Origin: Streptomyces hundungensis
GTDB taxonomy: Bacteria > Actinomycetota > Actinomycetes > Streptomycetales > Streptomycetaceae
NCBI RefSeq assembly: GCF_003627815.1
Contig: NZ_CP032698.1
Span: forward strand, 186,001 to 250,000
Reading direction: 5' to 3'
Length of the DNA: 64,000 bases
The notes beneath the pieces are model-generated. The model had not been told where the DNA came from and did no database searches. It saw only the letters and a list, made by a program, of their open reading frames with translations. The position numbers and the translations under genes are program-made. Positions 36,539 through 44,131 of this stretch are shown here, piece by piece. Numbering within the stretch: position 1 is the stretch's first letter; every line of letters begins with the position of its first letter.

Positions 36539-36984
36539 ACCTCGTGTCACCAGTGATCGTCGCCATCGTCTATTGCTTGCTGATGTCACGGATCGAAGAG
36601 CCGCACCGACGTCGTTTCAACGCGATCATGGTGGGTGGAGCCGGCGCGGCCTATCTGAGCGGAGGTGGGTTCGGCCCGTGGGAGGTTCCGTACGTCGCAC
36701 TCATGGCGTACGTCGCCCATCGCGGCCTGGACTCATGGACGTTCATCGGCGTCGGGTGGCTGCTCCACACGGCCTGGGACATCGCCCACCACATCAAGGG
36801 CCATCCGATTTTGCCGTTCTACCACGACTCGTCCCTGGCCTGCGCCATCTGTGATCCGGTCATCGCCCTGTGGTGCTTCCGCGGAGGTCCTCGCCCGCTC
36901 GCCCTCGTCCGCCGCATGTTCGGGTCGGGGCGACCTGGCCGGACAGCAGACCAGGCACATGGTCGCGTTTCCGCCCCCTCATGA
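36535..36984 (+). CDS. DUF6010 family membrane protein
   Basis: A 149-aa membrane protein. VAIVYCLLMSRIEEPHRRRF, AIMVGGAGAAYLSGGGFGPW, VALMAYVAHRGLDSWTFIGV and WLLHTAWDIAHHIKGHPILP carry the conserved His/Asp pattern (HTAWDIAHH) of DUF6010. The ATG overlaps the DUF3817 stop (ATGA). It is the last gene of the operon. The cluster of His and Asp in a membrane setting suggests metal or lipid interaction, but no function is established. Confidence 0.8.
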   Translation: MNLVSPVIVAIVYCLLMSRIEEPHRRRFNAIMVGGAGAAYLSGGGFGPWEVPYVALMAYVAHRGLDSWTFIGVGWLLHTAWDIAHHIKGHPILPFYHDSSLACAICDPVIALWCFRGGPRPLALVRRMFGSGRPGRTADQAHGRVSAPS

Positions 36985-37255
36985 TCGGCCCTCACCGACA
37001 CCTACGCGGTCACATCGAGAGCCGTTGACGACTTGGTCAAGGGGCGGGACCTTGCTCGATCCCCGCCGATCGGACCGGCACCTCCCCAACTACGCCTACT
37101 TGCAAGGCAGTTGGCGTCACTACAGGCTCACCTCGGTCCACTGACCCCAAGCCGTCACACCTGCCGGGGTTGGGAATCAGGCCCGACAACAGACCGTGAT
37201 CGCGACGGAGGCCGTAGGAATGGGACACCTGAAGAATTGCGGATACCCGCCTTTC

Positions 37256-38089
37256 TCACCCCGCAGCGAGACGCGGAGGCGGTGCCGGAGCGGAGGCGAA
37301 GTCCAATAGCAGCCGGCCCACCGGCCCGGGTGCTTCCAGCATGGGCATGTGTCCGACGCCCGCCAGCATCTCGATCCGCACATCCGGCACGACCTCGTAC
37401 TGGCGCGCCGACGCGGGAGCCCACCGGGGATCGGCAGCGCCGAAGACGACGAGCACGGGAAGTCGGAGGGTCGCGAGCCGCTCGGGCACGGACCGCGCAA
37501 CGAAGTACTCGGTGTTCTTACGCAGCACCTCCCGGACCACGCGGTACGTGGTGTTCCGCAGGTCGGCGACCATGCGGGGCGGGATGGGCGCAGGCCCGGC
37601 GAGCGTGGCGCCGATCGTTTTGCGGATCAGCGCGTCCGTGCGTCGCCGCCACAGCAACGGTCCCAGCGGGGGCGCCAGCATGGCGCGGAGGATGGCCGGC
37701 TGCGGCAGGAGGGCGTCGAGACGCGGACCGGTGCTGACCATCGCCAGTGAACGCACGAGGTCGGGGCGCTGCTCGGCGAGCGCGGTGGCGACGTATCCGC
37801 CGCTGGAATGGCCGACCACGGTCACGTGCCGCAGTCCGAGTTCGTCGAGCAGCGCCGCCACGCGGCTCGCTTGCGCCGGGACGTCGTAGGACGTGGCGGG
37901 CGGGGACTGACCGCAGCCGGGGAGGTCCACGCGAACGACATGGTGGCGGGCCGCGAGGGCCGGGACCACCGGCTCCCAAGAGGCGCCCGAGGCCCCCGAT
38001 CCGTGGATGAGCAGCATCGGTGGCGCGTGCCGGGGTCCGTCACGGTCCACATGCATCGGCTGCGCGTGCTGTGCGTCGTTGTCCTTCAT
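37256..38089 (-). CDS. Alpha/beta hydrolase
   Basis: A 277-aa hydrolase with LLIHGSGASGASWEPVVPAL (oxyanion hole HGSG), VTVVGHSSGGYVATALAEQR (nucleophile elbow GHSSG), VVFGAADPRWAP (acid loop) and MLAGVGHMPMLEAPGPVGRL (His). The ATG at 38089 is taken as start. The frame stays open further upstream, but that part would encode two copies of TFVQD from a repeated DNA element that is more likely regulatory. No ribosome site is clear, so the start is uncertain. Substrate unknown. Confidence 0.88.
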   Translation of the reverse strand: MKDNDAQHAQPMHVDRDGPRHAPPMLLIHGSGASGASWEPVVPALAARHHVVRVDLPGCGQSPPATSYDVPAQASRVAALLDELGLRHVTVVGHSSGGYVATALAEQRPDLVRSLAMVSTGPRLDALLPQPAILRAMLAPPLGPLLWRRRTDALIRKTIGATLAGPAPIPPRMVADLRNTTYRVVREVLRKNTEYFVARSVPERLATLRLPVLVVFGAADPRWAPASARQYEVVPDVRIEMLAGVGHMPMLEAPGPVGRLLLDFASAPAPPPRLAAG

Positions 38090-38120
38090 AGGGCGATGGT
38101 GCGGGGGCGATGGCTGCCGG

Positions 38121-38169
38121 TCTTGTACGAATGTCGCTGACGCCCCGTCTTGCACGAATGTCATTGACG
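38121..38169. promoter_or_regulatory. 22-bp near-identical direct repeats upstream of the hydrolase gene
   Basis: TCTTGTACGAATGTCGCTGACG at 38121-38142 and TCTTGCACGAATGTCATTGACG at 38148-38169 differ at three positions and are spaced by 5 bases. They sit 32-80 bp upstream of the hydrolase start and look like paired operator sites. No regulator gene is adjacent. Confidence 0.55.
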
Positions 38170-38439
38170 GCCCTCCCCCCTTCCTCACGCCCGTCGCGCG
38201 CCCCTGACGTACGCCTCAACATCCCTTATTGCCTGGGCAGTTGGAGGGGGAAAGGAACAGCGCCAGAGCCCGCCCCGCGAAGGCGAACTCCGGATCACCC
38301 TGTCCTCCCCGACCCCCCTTACGGAATGTCGCACACGCCAAGTCCTGTCACCGTCGAGGCCGGGCAGGGAGCTTGGCCCCCTCGGGTGGTTCGGCCAGGT
38401 GCCTACCCCACCGTCGGCTGCGCTCCAAGCTGGTGAAGG

Positions 38440-39570
38440 TCAGGACCTCTGCTGGGGCGCTTCAGAGGGATTGATGACAGCCATCCACATGGGCTCGGTA
38501 CGTGTCTGCAACATGTGCAGGGCGGACCGGACTTCGGTGAGCGGGTAGCGGTGGGTGATCAGGTTCTCGGCCTGGAGGAGACCGGTCTCCATCAGGCGCA
38601 GGACCTCGTGGACGTCTGAGCGGGTGCACGAGCGAGTGCCCACGAGACGCCAGCAGTTGGTCATCAGGGTGAGGGCGGGGAACGGGCAGGGGGTCGGGTT
38701 TCCGCCCATGTGGACCATGGTCGCGCCCGGGGCGAGGGCGGCGGTCGCCTGCCAGGTGGTGGGGCCGTCGGGTGTGTAGTCGAGAACGGCGTCGGCGCCC
38801 TGAGGCAGCAGGTGGCGCAGCCGAGTGGTGAGGCCGGACTCGGTGGTCCAGTCGGTGTCCAGCTCTTCCAGGGCGACGGTGTCGGTGGGCAGGGCGCCGG
38901 CGAGCCGGCTGACCGCGTCCAGGCGTGCGCGGGAGCGGCCGACGAGGATCAGCCGGGCTATGCCGAAGTAGGGGGCGAGCTTGATGGTGGCGGTGCCCAT
39001 GGTGCCGGTGGCGGCGGTGACGACCAGGGTGGAGCCGGGGCGCAGTGCGGCGAGTTTCAGTGCGCGCAGGGCGTTGGCGAGGTCGTGGACCTTGGCGCCC
39101 AGGTCGAAGGAGACGTTGTCGGGCAGCGGATCGAGCAGCCAATGGGGTACGCGGATGTATTCGGCCAGGCCGCCGTCGTGGTAGCGCTCGTACAGAGGCA
39201 TGGGGGCGGGGCCGAAGGCGGCGTGGCCGATCATGGCCTGCTGAGCGCACAGCATGTCGCGGTCGGTGGTGCAGGCCGCGCAGGTACGGCAGTTGAGCTG
39301 GGGATGGACGCGGATCCGCTGTCCTGGTGCCCAGCCGTTTGCCTGTGCCTCGGAACCGACGGTGGTGATGGTCCCGGCGGCCTCGTGGCCCAGGACGGTG
39401 GGCAGGTGACGGAAGGCCCCACGGGACAGGAGGGTCAGCATGCCCGGGGCGAGCCCGGCGGCGGCGACGCGGACCAGGACGTCCTGCGCTCCGAGTTCGG
39501 GGATGGGAAGGGTCTCCAGATGGATCTCGGCGGATCCGGCGTGGGCGGTGACGGCCTGCATGGTGGACAT
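38440..39570 (-). CDS. Zinc-binding alcohol dehydrogenase (MDR family)
   Basis: A 376-aa medium-chain dehydrogenase. GHEAAGTITTVGSEAQANGW is the catalytic-zinc region (GHE), PQLNCRTCAACTTDRDMLC holds the structural-zinc cysteines, and VVTAATGTMGTATIKLAPYF is the nucleotide-binding turn. It ends in a typical MDR C-terminus. The long open frame upstream is antisense noise; ATG 39570 (MSTMQAVTAH) is the start. It lies with a cupin oxygenase-like gene and an MFS exporter in one direction, suggesting aromatic or xenobiotic catabolism with efflux. Substrate unknown. Confidence 0.9.
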   Translation of the reverse strand: MSTMQAVTAHAGSAEIHLETLPIPELGAQDVLVRVAAAGLAPGMLTLLSRGAFRHLPTVLGHEAAGTITTVGSEAQANGWAPGQRIRVHPQLNCRTCAACTTDRDMLCAQQAMIGHAAFGPAPMPLYERYHDGGLAEYIRVPHWLLDPLPDNVSFDLGAKVHDLANALRALKLAALRPGSTLVVTAATGTMGTATIKLAPYFGIARLILVGRSRARLDAVSRLAGALPTDTVALEELDTDWTTESGLTTRLRHLLPQGADAVLDYTPDGPTTWQATAALAPGATMVHMGGNPTPCPFPALTLMTNCWRLVGTRSCTRSDVHEVLRLMETGLLQAENLITHRYPLTEVRSALHMLQTRTEPMWMAVINPSEAPQQRS

Positions 39571-39686
39571 GGGGTCTGGCTCCCGGTATGTCGATGGTCG
39601 GTGCGACGGCACGGCGTCGCAGGGATGTGAGGCGCGGGCGTGGAAGGTCGCGCTTGCCGTTCCTCGGGTGACGTGGTGGTCCTGGG

Positions 39687-40673
39687 TCAGTGCGCGATGA
39701 GTTCGCGTACCAGACGAGAGGTGAGGGGTTCGGCGGTGCGGGCGGCGGGTGCGACGCGGGGCACCGGGCGGTGGGAGAGCAGGGTGAGGTGGCGGGCCGG
39801 TGCCTCGGCGATGCTGGTGTGGGCGACGCCCAGAGGGATGCGCACGCAGTCCCCCGGGGAGAGTTCGAGGGCGCCGCGCTGGGTGAGCAGGATCCGCCGC
39901 CCGCTGATCTGGTACTGGATCTCGTCGGCGTCCAGGGTGCGGGTGTACGCCCGCTGGACGGGGGTGGCGGACAGGCTGGCGACGCCGAGCCGAAAGGCTT
40001 CGCCCCGGTAGAGCCACGCGGTGGTGGCCGGGGCCGGATCCGGGCGCAGCACGGTCAGACGTTCGGGCTCGTTGTGCACTTGTTCCAGCAGGAGGCGTTC
40101 GTCGCTGGGGTGGGCGGCGACGTCGTGTCCCGGGGTGCCCAGGCACTGGGTGGTGACTTCGGTGACGGTTGCGGCCTGCCAGGTGTCGAAGGGCGGGAAG
40201 AGGGGCTGGGAGACGCGGTGGGCGGCGTGTTCTTCGGTGACGGGCGCGGGTGTGTAGAAGAGCAGGTGACTCTCCTTGCGGCCGTAGTTGTCGTGCGCGA
40301 CGCCACGGGAGATGCGGGAGAAGTCGCCGGGCTGTAGCTCGACGGTGCCCAGTTCCGTCATGAGGGTGCGCTCGCCAGCGATCTGGTACGACATCTCGTC
40401 CACATCGCAGTTGCGGTGATAGAAGGGCTGCCGGTTGTCCATGGTCTGCCATTCGACCCGCAGTTGGTCGTTCTCGTAGAGGCCCCGCGGCGGCGCGAAC
40501 GGCTGGGACGCGTACTGCTGCGGAAAGTGCACGGTCTCCAGCGGAGGCTGGTCGGTCCACAACTTCATTGGTCCGGGGACCGGTTCGGCGAGCAGGAGCT
40601 CTTCGTCGCGCCGGATCGTGCGCAGGGGCTGCTCTTGGCCGAGCAGGCGGAGGGTTTCGGTCACCACGGCCAT
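39687..40673 (-). CDS. Cupin protein, homogentisate 1,2-dioxygenase-like
   Basis: A 328-aa two-cupin protein. The first cupin has RNCDVDEMSYQIAG and LQPGDFSRISRGVAHDNYG, and the second has LDADEIQYQISG and LSPGDCVRIPLGVAHTS, each with the Glu/His pattern of HgmA-like dioxygenases. It is shorter than homogentisate dioxygenase (~430 aa) and lacks its last domain, so the substrate may differ. Between the dehydrogenase and MFS genes it forms a presumed catabolic set: oxidation of an alcohol, ring-type dioxygenation and transport. Confidence 0.78.
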   Translation of the reverse strand: MAVVTETLRLLGQEQPLRTIRRDEELLLAEPVPGPMKLWTDQPPLETVHFPQQYASQPFAPPRGLYENDQLRVEWQTMDNRQPFYHRNCDVDEMSYQIAGERTLMTELGTVELQPGDFSRISRGVAHDNYGRKESHLLFYTPAPVTEEHAAHRVSQPLFPPFDTWQAATVTEVTTQCLGTPGHDVAAHPSDERLLLEQVHNEPERLTVLRPDPAPATTAWLYRGEAFRLGVASLSATPVQRAYTRTLDADEIQYQISGRRILLTQRGALELSPGDCVRIPLGVAHTSIAEAPARHLTLLSHRPVPRVAPAARTAEPLTSRLVRELIAH

Positions 40674-40754
40674 GACGGGCTCCTAGGTGTCGGAAGGCAA
40701 GGAAACTGGGCGGGGCAGGCGAGAGGTGCGGGGGTACCGCACGGCGGGGGTTGT

Positions 40755-41993
40755 TCAGCGGGTCTGGCTGGGAATTCGGCGCTGCGGTGCTGCCGCGCGC
40801 CGGGCGATGCGGGCGCCGACCGCGGTGACGACGGCCGCGCCGGTCATGACGCAGGCCATCGCCAGGGCCGGGTCGGCGTCCCCGAGGCCGACCAGCGGGG
40901 TGACGAGGGCGCCGGTGGCGAACTGGGTGGCTCCCAGGAGTGCCGATGCCGAGCCGCTGGCACCGGACTGACCGGACATGGCCAGCGTCGTGCAGCAGGG
41001 CGCAGCGAAGCCGAAGGCGGCGATCTGCACCACCAGGGGTATCAGGAACACCGCGAGCGGCGCCCCGGCCCAGGCCCCGGCCAGCACCCCGGTGCCGCCC
41101 AGGACGAGGACGACGGTCGCCACGGAGAGGATGCGCTGGGGGGTGGTGCGGCGGGCCAGGCGGCCGGTGGCCGTCCCGCCCGCCACCATGCATGCGGCGA
41201 CGAGGGCGAAGACGGCACTGGCCGCAGTGGGTGTGAGGTCGTAGCGGCTCTGGAGGACGAAGGACGCACCGGCGATGTAGGCGAAGAGTATGGCGAAGAG
41301 CGCGCCGAGGGTCAGCGTGTAGGCCCGGAAGGTGCGGTTGCCCAGCAGGCGGCCGTAGGCGCGGAAGAGGTCGGAGGGGCCGGTGTTGGTCCGCTCTTCG
41401 GGCGGCAAGGTCTCCGGCATCGAGCGCACCGACCACCAGGCCAGTACGGCACCGACCAGCGCAAGAGCGCCGAACAGGCCGTGCCAGGAGGAGACGCGCA
41501 GCAGCCCGCCGCCAAGAACGGGGGCGCAGACCGGGGCGATCCCCATGACCAGGGAGAGCGTTCCGAAGAGCTGGGCGAGTCGGCTGCCGGAGTACAGGTC
41601 GCGGGCGATGGCCCGGCCCAGCACCGGTCCGGCCGCACCTGCGAGGCCCTGGAGGAACCGAAGAATGGTCAGCACCTCCAGCGAGGTCGCCAGAGCACAG
41701 CCCAGGGAGGCCAGGGCGAAGACGAACAGGCCGGCAAGGAGGGGTCGTCGACGCCCCAGAACGTCGGAGAGCGAGCCCAGGAGCAATTGACCCGCTGCCA
41801 GCCCGGCGACATTCGCGGACAAGGTGACCCCCACCGCCGCCGGACTCGTCTCGAGCGAGGACGCGATGACAGGCAGGGCCGGGACGTACAGATCGATCGC
41901 CATGGGAGCCATGGCGCACAACAGGCCGAGCAGCAGAACGGGCGGACCCTGACGCCGGCGGAAGGGCACGGGAGAGGACACCGGAGGAACCAC
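40755..41993 (-). CDS. Bcr/CflA-type MFS drug exporter
   Basis: A 412-aa, 12-helix transporter. Features of the Bcr/CflA group are DLYVPALPVIASSLETSPAA, LLGSLSDVLGRRRPLLAGLF (motif A), LRFLQGLAGAAGPVLGRAIA and the C-terminal ATQFATGALVTPLVG. The GTG at 41993 is taken as start; it overlaps the operator, so the mRNA may be leaderless (TTG 41996 is the alternative). A divergent MarR gene with a perfect palindrome between them points to ligand-induced efflux. Confidence 0.92.
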   Translation of the reverse strand: MVPPVSSPVPFRRRQGPPVLLLGLLCAMAPMAIDLYVPALPVIASSLETSPAAVGVTLSANVAGLAAGQLLLGSLSDVLGRRRPLLAGLFVFALASLGCALATSLEVLTILRFLQGLAGAAGPVLGRAIARDLYSGSRLAQLFGTLSLVMGIAPVCAPVLGGGLLRVSSWHGLFGALALVGAVLAWWSVRSMPETLPPEERTNTGPSDLFRAYGRLLGNRTFRAYTLTLGALFAILFAYIAGASFVLQSRYDLTPTAASAVFALVAACMVAGGTATGRLARRTTPQRILSVATVVLVLGGTGVLAGAWAGAPLAVFLIPLVVQIAAFGFAAPCCTTLAMSGQSGASGSASALLGATQFATGALVTPLVGLGDADPALAMACVMTGAAVVTAVGARIARRAAAPQRRIPSQTR

Positions 41994-41997
41994 CAAA

Positions 41998-42042
41998 CTT
42001 GTAAGCTGGCTTACAAGCTAGAGCTTTATAAGCTAACTGACA
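41998..42042. promoter_or_regulatory. MarR operator between the MFS and MarR genes
   Basis: CTTGTAAGC (41998-42006) and GCTTACAAG (42009-42017) form a perfect 9-bp inverted repeat with a 2-base centre. A weaker copy (CTTTATAAGCTAACTGACAAG) follows at 42022-42042. It fills the whole 62-bp divergent gap, so binding would repress both genes. Confidence 0.75.
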
Positions 42043-42055
42043 AGTGGTGTCGCCC

Positions 42056-42547
42056 ATGAATACGTCCGGCAGTTCCTCCACCTCCGCGGCCGAAGCCGCC
42101 GCAACGGCCCCCGAGCCGTCCACCGGCTACCTCGTCTGGCAGCTCGGGCACGCCCTCGGCGCCCGGCTCGAACGAGCCCTGCGCGAGCTGGATCTCACGC
42201 TCGCCCAGCACAACGCCCTTCAGCACGCCCTCCATCGCCCGGGCGTCACCAGCGCCGAATCCGCCCGGCGCACGGGCATGACCGCGCAGTCCATGGGCAG
42301 CGCGGTCGCCGACCTGACCGAGCGGGGACTCCTGGAACGCCGTCCTCACCCCACCAACCGGCGCATGATCGGCCTGCACCCCACCGAGGCCGGCGCCCGG
42401 CTCGCTGCCCGCGCGCAGACGGTGGTCGAGAACGTCAACGCCGAGGCGCTCACCGTCCTGACACCCCCGGAACAGGCCACCGCCCACCTGCTCCTGCACC
42501 GCCTGGTAGCGCACCTCAACCCCGACGCCCTGCGCATGCCGTCCTAG
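42056..42547 (+). CDS. MarR family transcriptional regulator
   Basis: A 163-aa MarR protein: LTLAQHNALQHALHRPGVTS, AESARRTGMTAQSMGSAVAD (recognition helix), then the wing LTERGLLERRPHPTNRRMIG. The start is ATG 42056. It is divergent from the Bcr/CflA exporter, with the palindrome at 41998-42017 as probable operator, a standard autoregulated efflux switch. Confidence 0.92.
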   Translation: MNTSGSSSTSAAEAAATAPEPSTGYLVWQLGHALGARLERALRELDLTLAQHNALQHALHRPGVTSAESARRTGMTAQSMGSAVADLTERGLLERRPHPTNRRMIGLHPTEAGARLAARAQTVVENVNAEALTVLTPPEQATAHLLLHRLVAHLNPDALRMPS

Positions 42548-42809
42548 GCACCGCGCGCCAGGCGGACTGCGGTCTCCTGCTTCCAGGCAGGCGCACGACG
42601 CGTCTGCCCGGAGCTGACGTCACGGGAGGAGCGGGCCGACGATCGACAAGCTCAGGCCAAGTGGCCCGGCTGGCAGCCGAATTGGGGCGCCAAATGGCTA
42701 GGAGCTGTCCGGTCGATCACAGAGCTCCTCAAGGGGATGGACCTGCCATGCGAGGGGTGTCATGATCACGCTGGCGTCGGGCGTGGGCCCGACCCTGCAG
42801 GGAGCGACC

Positions 42810-43124
42810 GTGAAGCTGTACCTCGCCATACCTCTTGTGCTGATGGCGTTGCTCATCGCAGCCTCCGGCATTGCTGCCGTTTCCCGTGGATGGGTGCTCC
42901 CCATGAACCGGCGCCATGTCCGTGCTCCCCAGCTCTACGGCTGGGGGCAGCTCGTGGTGGCCTTCGCGCTGTGCTGGCAGCTGGTGTTCGGACTGGTGAT
43001 CAGCGACTCCGGCACGCGACCGACAGGGACGCTGATCGGTGGCGTGATTCTCCTGGTTGGCCTCGTAGTCATGATGGTTGGCCAGCTCGCCGGTGGGAAC
43101 GGCAAGGGCAGGAACACACCGTAG
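42810..43124 (+). CDS. Passenger membrane protein inside the IS5 element
   Basis: A 104-aa protein (120 aa if begun at ATG 42762). GTG 42810 is preferred because GGGAG precedes it. Three hydrophobic helices are visible (YLAIPLVLMALLIAASGIAA, LVVAFALCWQLVFGLVI, IGGVILLVGLVVMMVGQLAG) with a short cytoplasmic loop. No family was recognised. It converges with the transposase gene, 15 bp between the stops. Its place inside the terminal repeats means it moves with the element. Confidence 0.72.
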   Translation: MKLYLAIPLVLMALLIAASGIAAVSRGWVLPMNRRHVRAPQLYGWGQLVVAFALCWQLVFGLVISDSGTRPTGTLIGGVILLVGLVVMMVGQLAGGNGKGRNTP

Positions 43125-43139
43125 GTCTCGCCCGGGCAC

Positions 43140-44077
43140 TCATGTTCGGAGCCAGATGACGAGGGCTGCTGCGGTTGCGGTTCCGAGGAAGACGTAGCCG
43201 CGCTTGTCGTAGCGGGTGGCCACGGCTCTGGCGTGCTTGAGCCGGTTGATCGCCCGTTCGACGGTGTTGCGTTTCTTGTACCGTTCTTCATCGAAGCCAG
43301 GTGGCCGTCCGCCGCATGACCCTTTGCGCAGGCGGGCGGCCTGGCTGTCGGTCTTCTCCGGAATCGTGTGCCGGATGCCCCGGCGCCGCAGGTACTCGCG
43401 GCACGGGCCGTTGCTGTAACCCTTGTCCGCCGCGAGGCTGTCAGGCTTCCTGCGCGGCCTGCCCGACCCGATCCGCGGGACGCGGATCTTCTCCAACACG
43501 GGCTTGAACTGCGTGCAGTCCGCCCGCTGTCCCGGTGTGACGATGAGGGAAAGCGGGCGGCAGCGGCCGTCTGCGCTCAGGTGGAGCTTGGTGGTGAACC
43601 CGCCCCGCGAGCGGCCCAGGCCCTCACCTCCTGCACCACCTCCACCAGGCGGGCGACGAGGCTCTGCCACGGCGTTTCGCCCTGGTGTTCTGCCGCTGCG
43701 TCCCCCTTTGAGGCGGGAGCCGGCGGTGGTTCGGTGCGGGCGCCAGCGGCGTGCTGATGCGCCCGCACGATGGTGGAGTCAACCGAGATGTCCCAGTCGA
43801 TCTCTCCGACCGCATCGGCCTCGGCCTGGACCTGCTGGAGCAGGCGTTCCCAGGTTCCGTCGGCCGACCACATGCGGTGGCGTTCATAGACCGTCTTCCA
43901 CGGGCCGAACCGTTCGGGCAGGTCACGCCACTGAACGCCGGTCCGCACCCGGTGCAGAATCCCGTCGATCACCTGCCGATGGTCCCGCCACCTGCCACAA
44001 CGCCTGTTGCTGACCGGAAGGAACGGTCGCAGCCGTTCCCACTCGGCATCCGTCAAATCGCCCCGCCCCATGTCCAC
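43140..44077 (-). CDS. IS5-family transposase, two frames joined by -1 frameshift
   Basis: The first frame (44077-43577) starts MDMGRGDLTDAEWERLRPFL and contains GVQWRDLPERFGPWKTVYER and SVDSTIVRAHQHAAGA (first catalytic Asp in VDSTIV). The second frame (to 43140) has GRSRGGFTTKLHLSADG, SLAADKGYSNGPCREYLRRR (second Asp) and RNTVERAINRLKHARAVATR (Glu). The frames can be joined by a -1 slip at the AAAGGGGG run (43702-43709), giving SKGGRSGRT. This two-frame layout is normal for the IS427-type group. The transposase may be active. Confidence 0.88.
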
Positions 44078-44131
44078 ATCAACGACACAGGCGCGGAGTA
44101 GTCACATGATCGACCGGACAGCTCCTAGAGC

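Larger units (their letters stand above)
42701..44125. mobile_element. IS5-family insertion sequence with a passenger gene
   Basis: Perfect 19-bp terminal inverted repeats: GGAGCTGTCCGGTCGATCA at 42701-42719 and its complement at 44107-44125. Both ends are flanked by TA (CTA/TAG), which fits a 2-4-bp target duplication. The element is 1425 bp. The transposase (reverse strand, 43140-44077) starts 30 bp from the right end. Between its stop and the left end are 440 bp that carry a convergent membrane-protein gene. No second copy of the repeat lies beside the transposase stop, so the passenger is inside the element. It inserted 6 bp from the stop of the acyltransferase gene. Confidence 0.88.

Noticed and set aside
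39571..42123. Upstream 5' extension of the dehydrogenase frame (1227 codons in total)
   Set aside because: It runs antisense through or across the cupin and MFS genes in a different frame. The translation is Arg/Pro/His-rich without domains, and the dehydrogenase has a good ATG at 39570.
43140..44077. Transposase listed as two separate proteins
   Set aside because: The two frames together hold the catalytic Asp, Asp and Glu of one IS5 transposase and share an AAAGGGGG slippery run, so they are treated as one frameshifted product.
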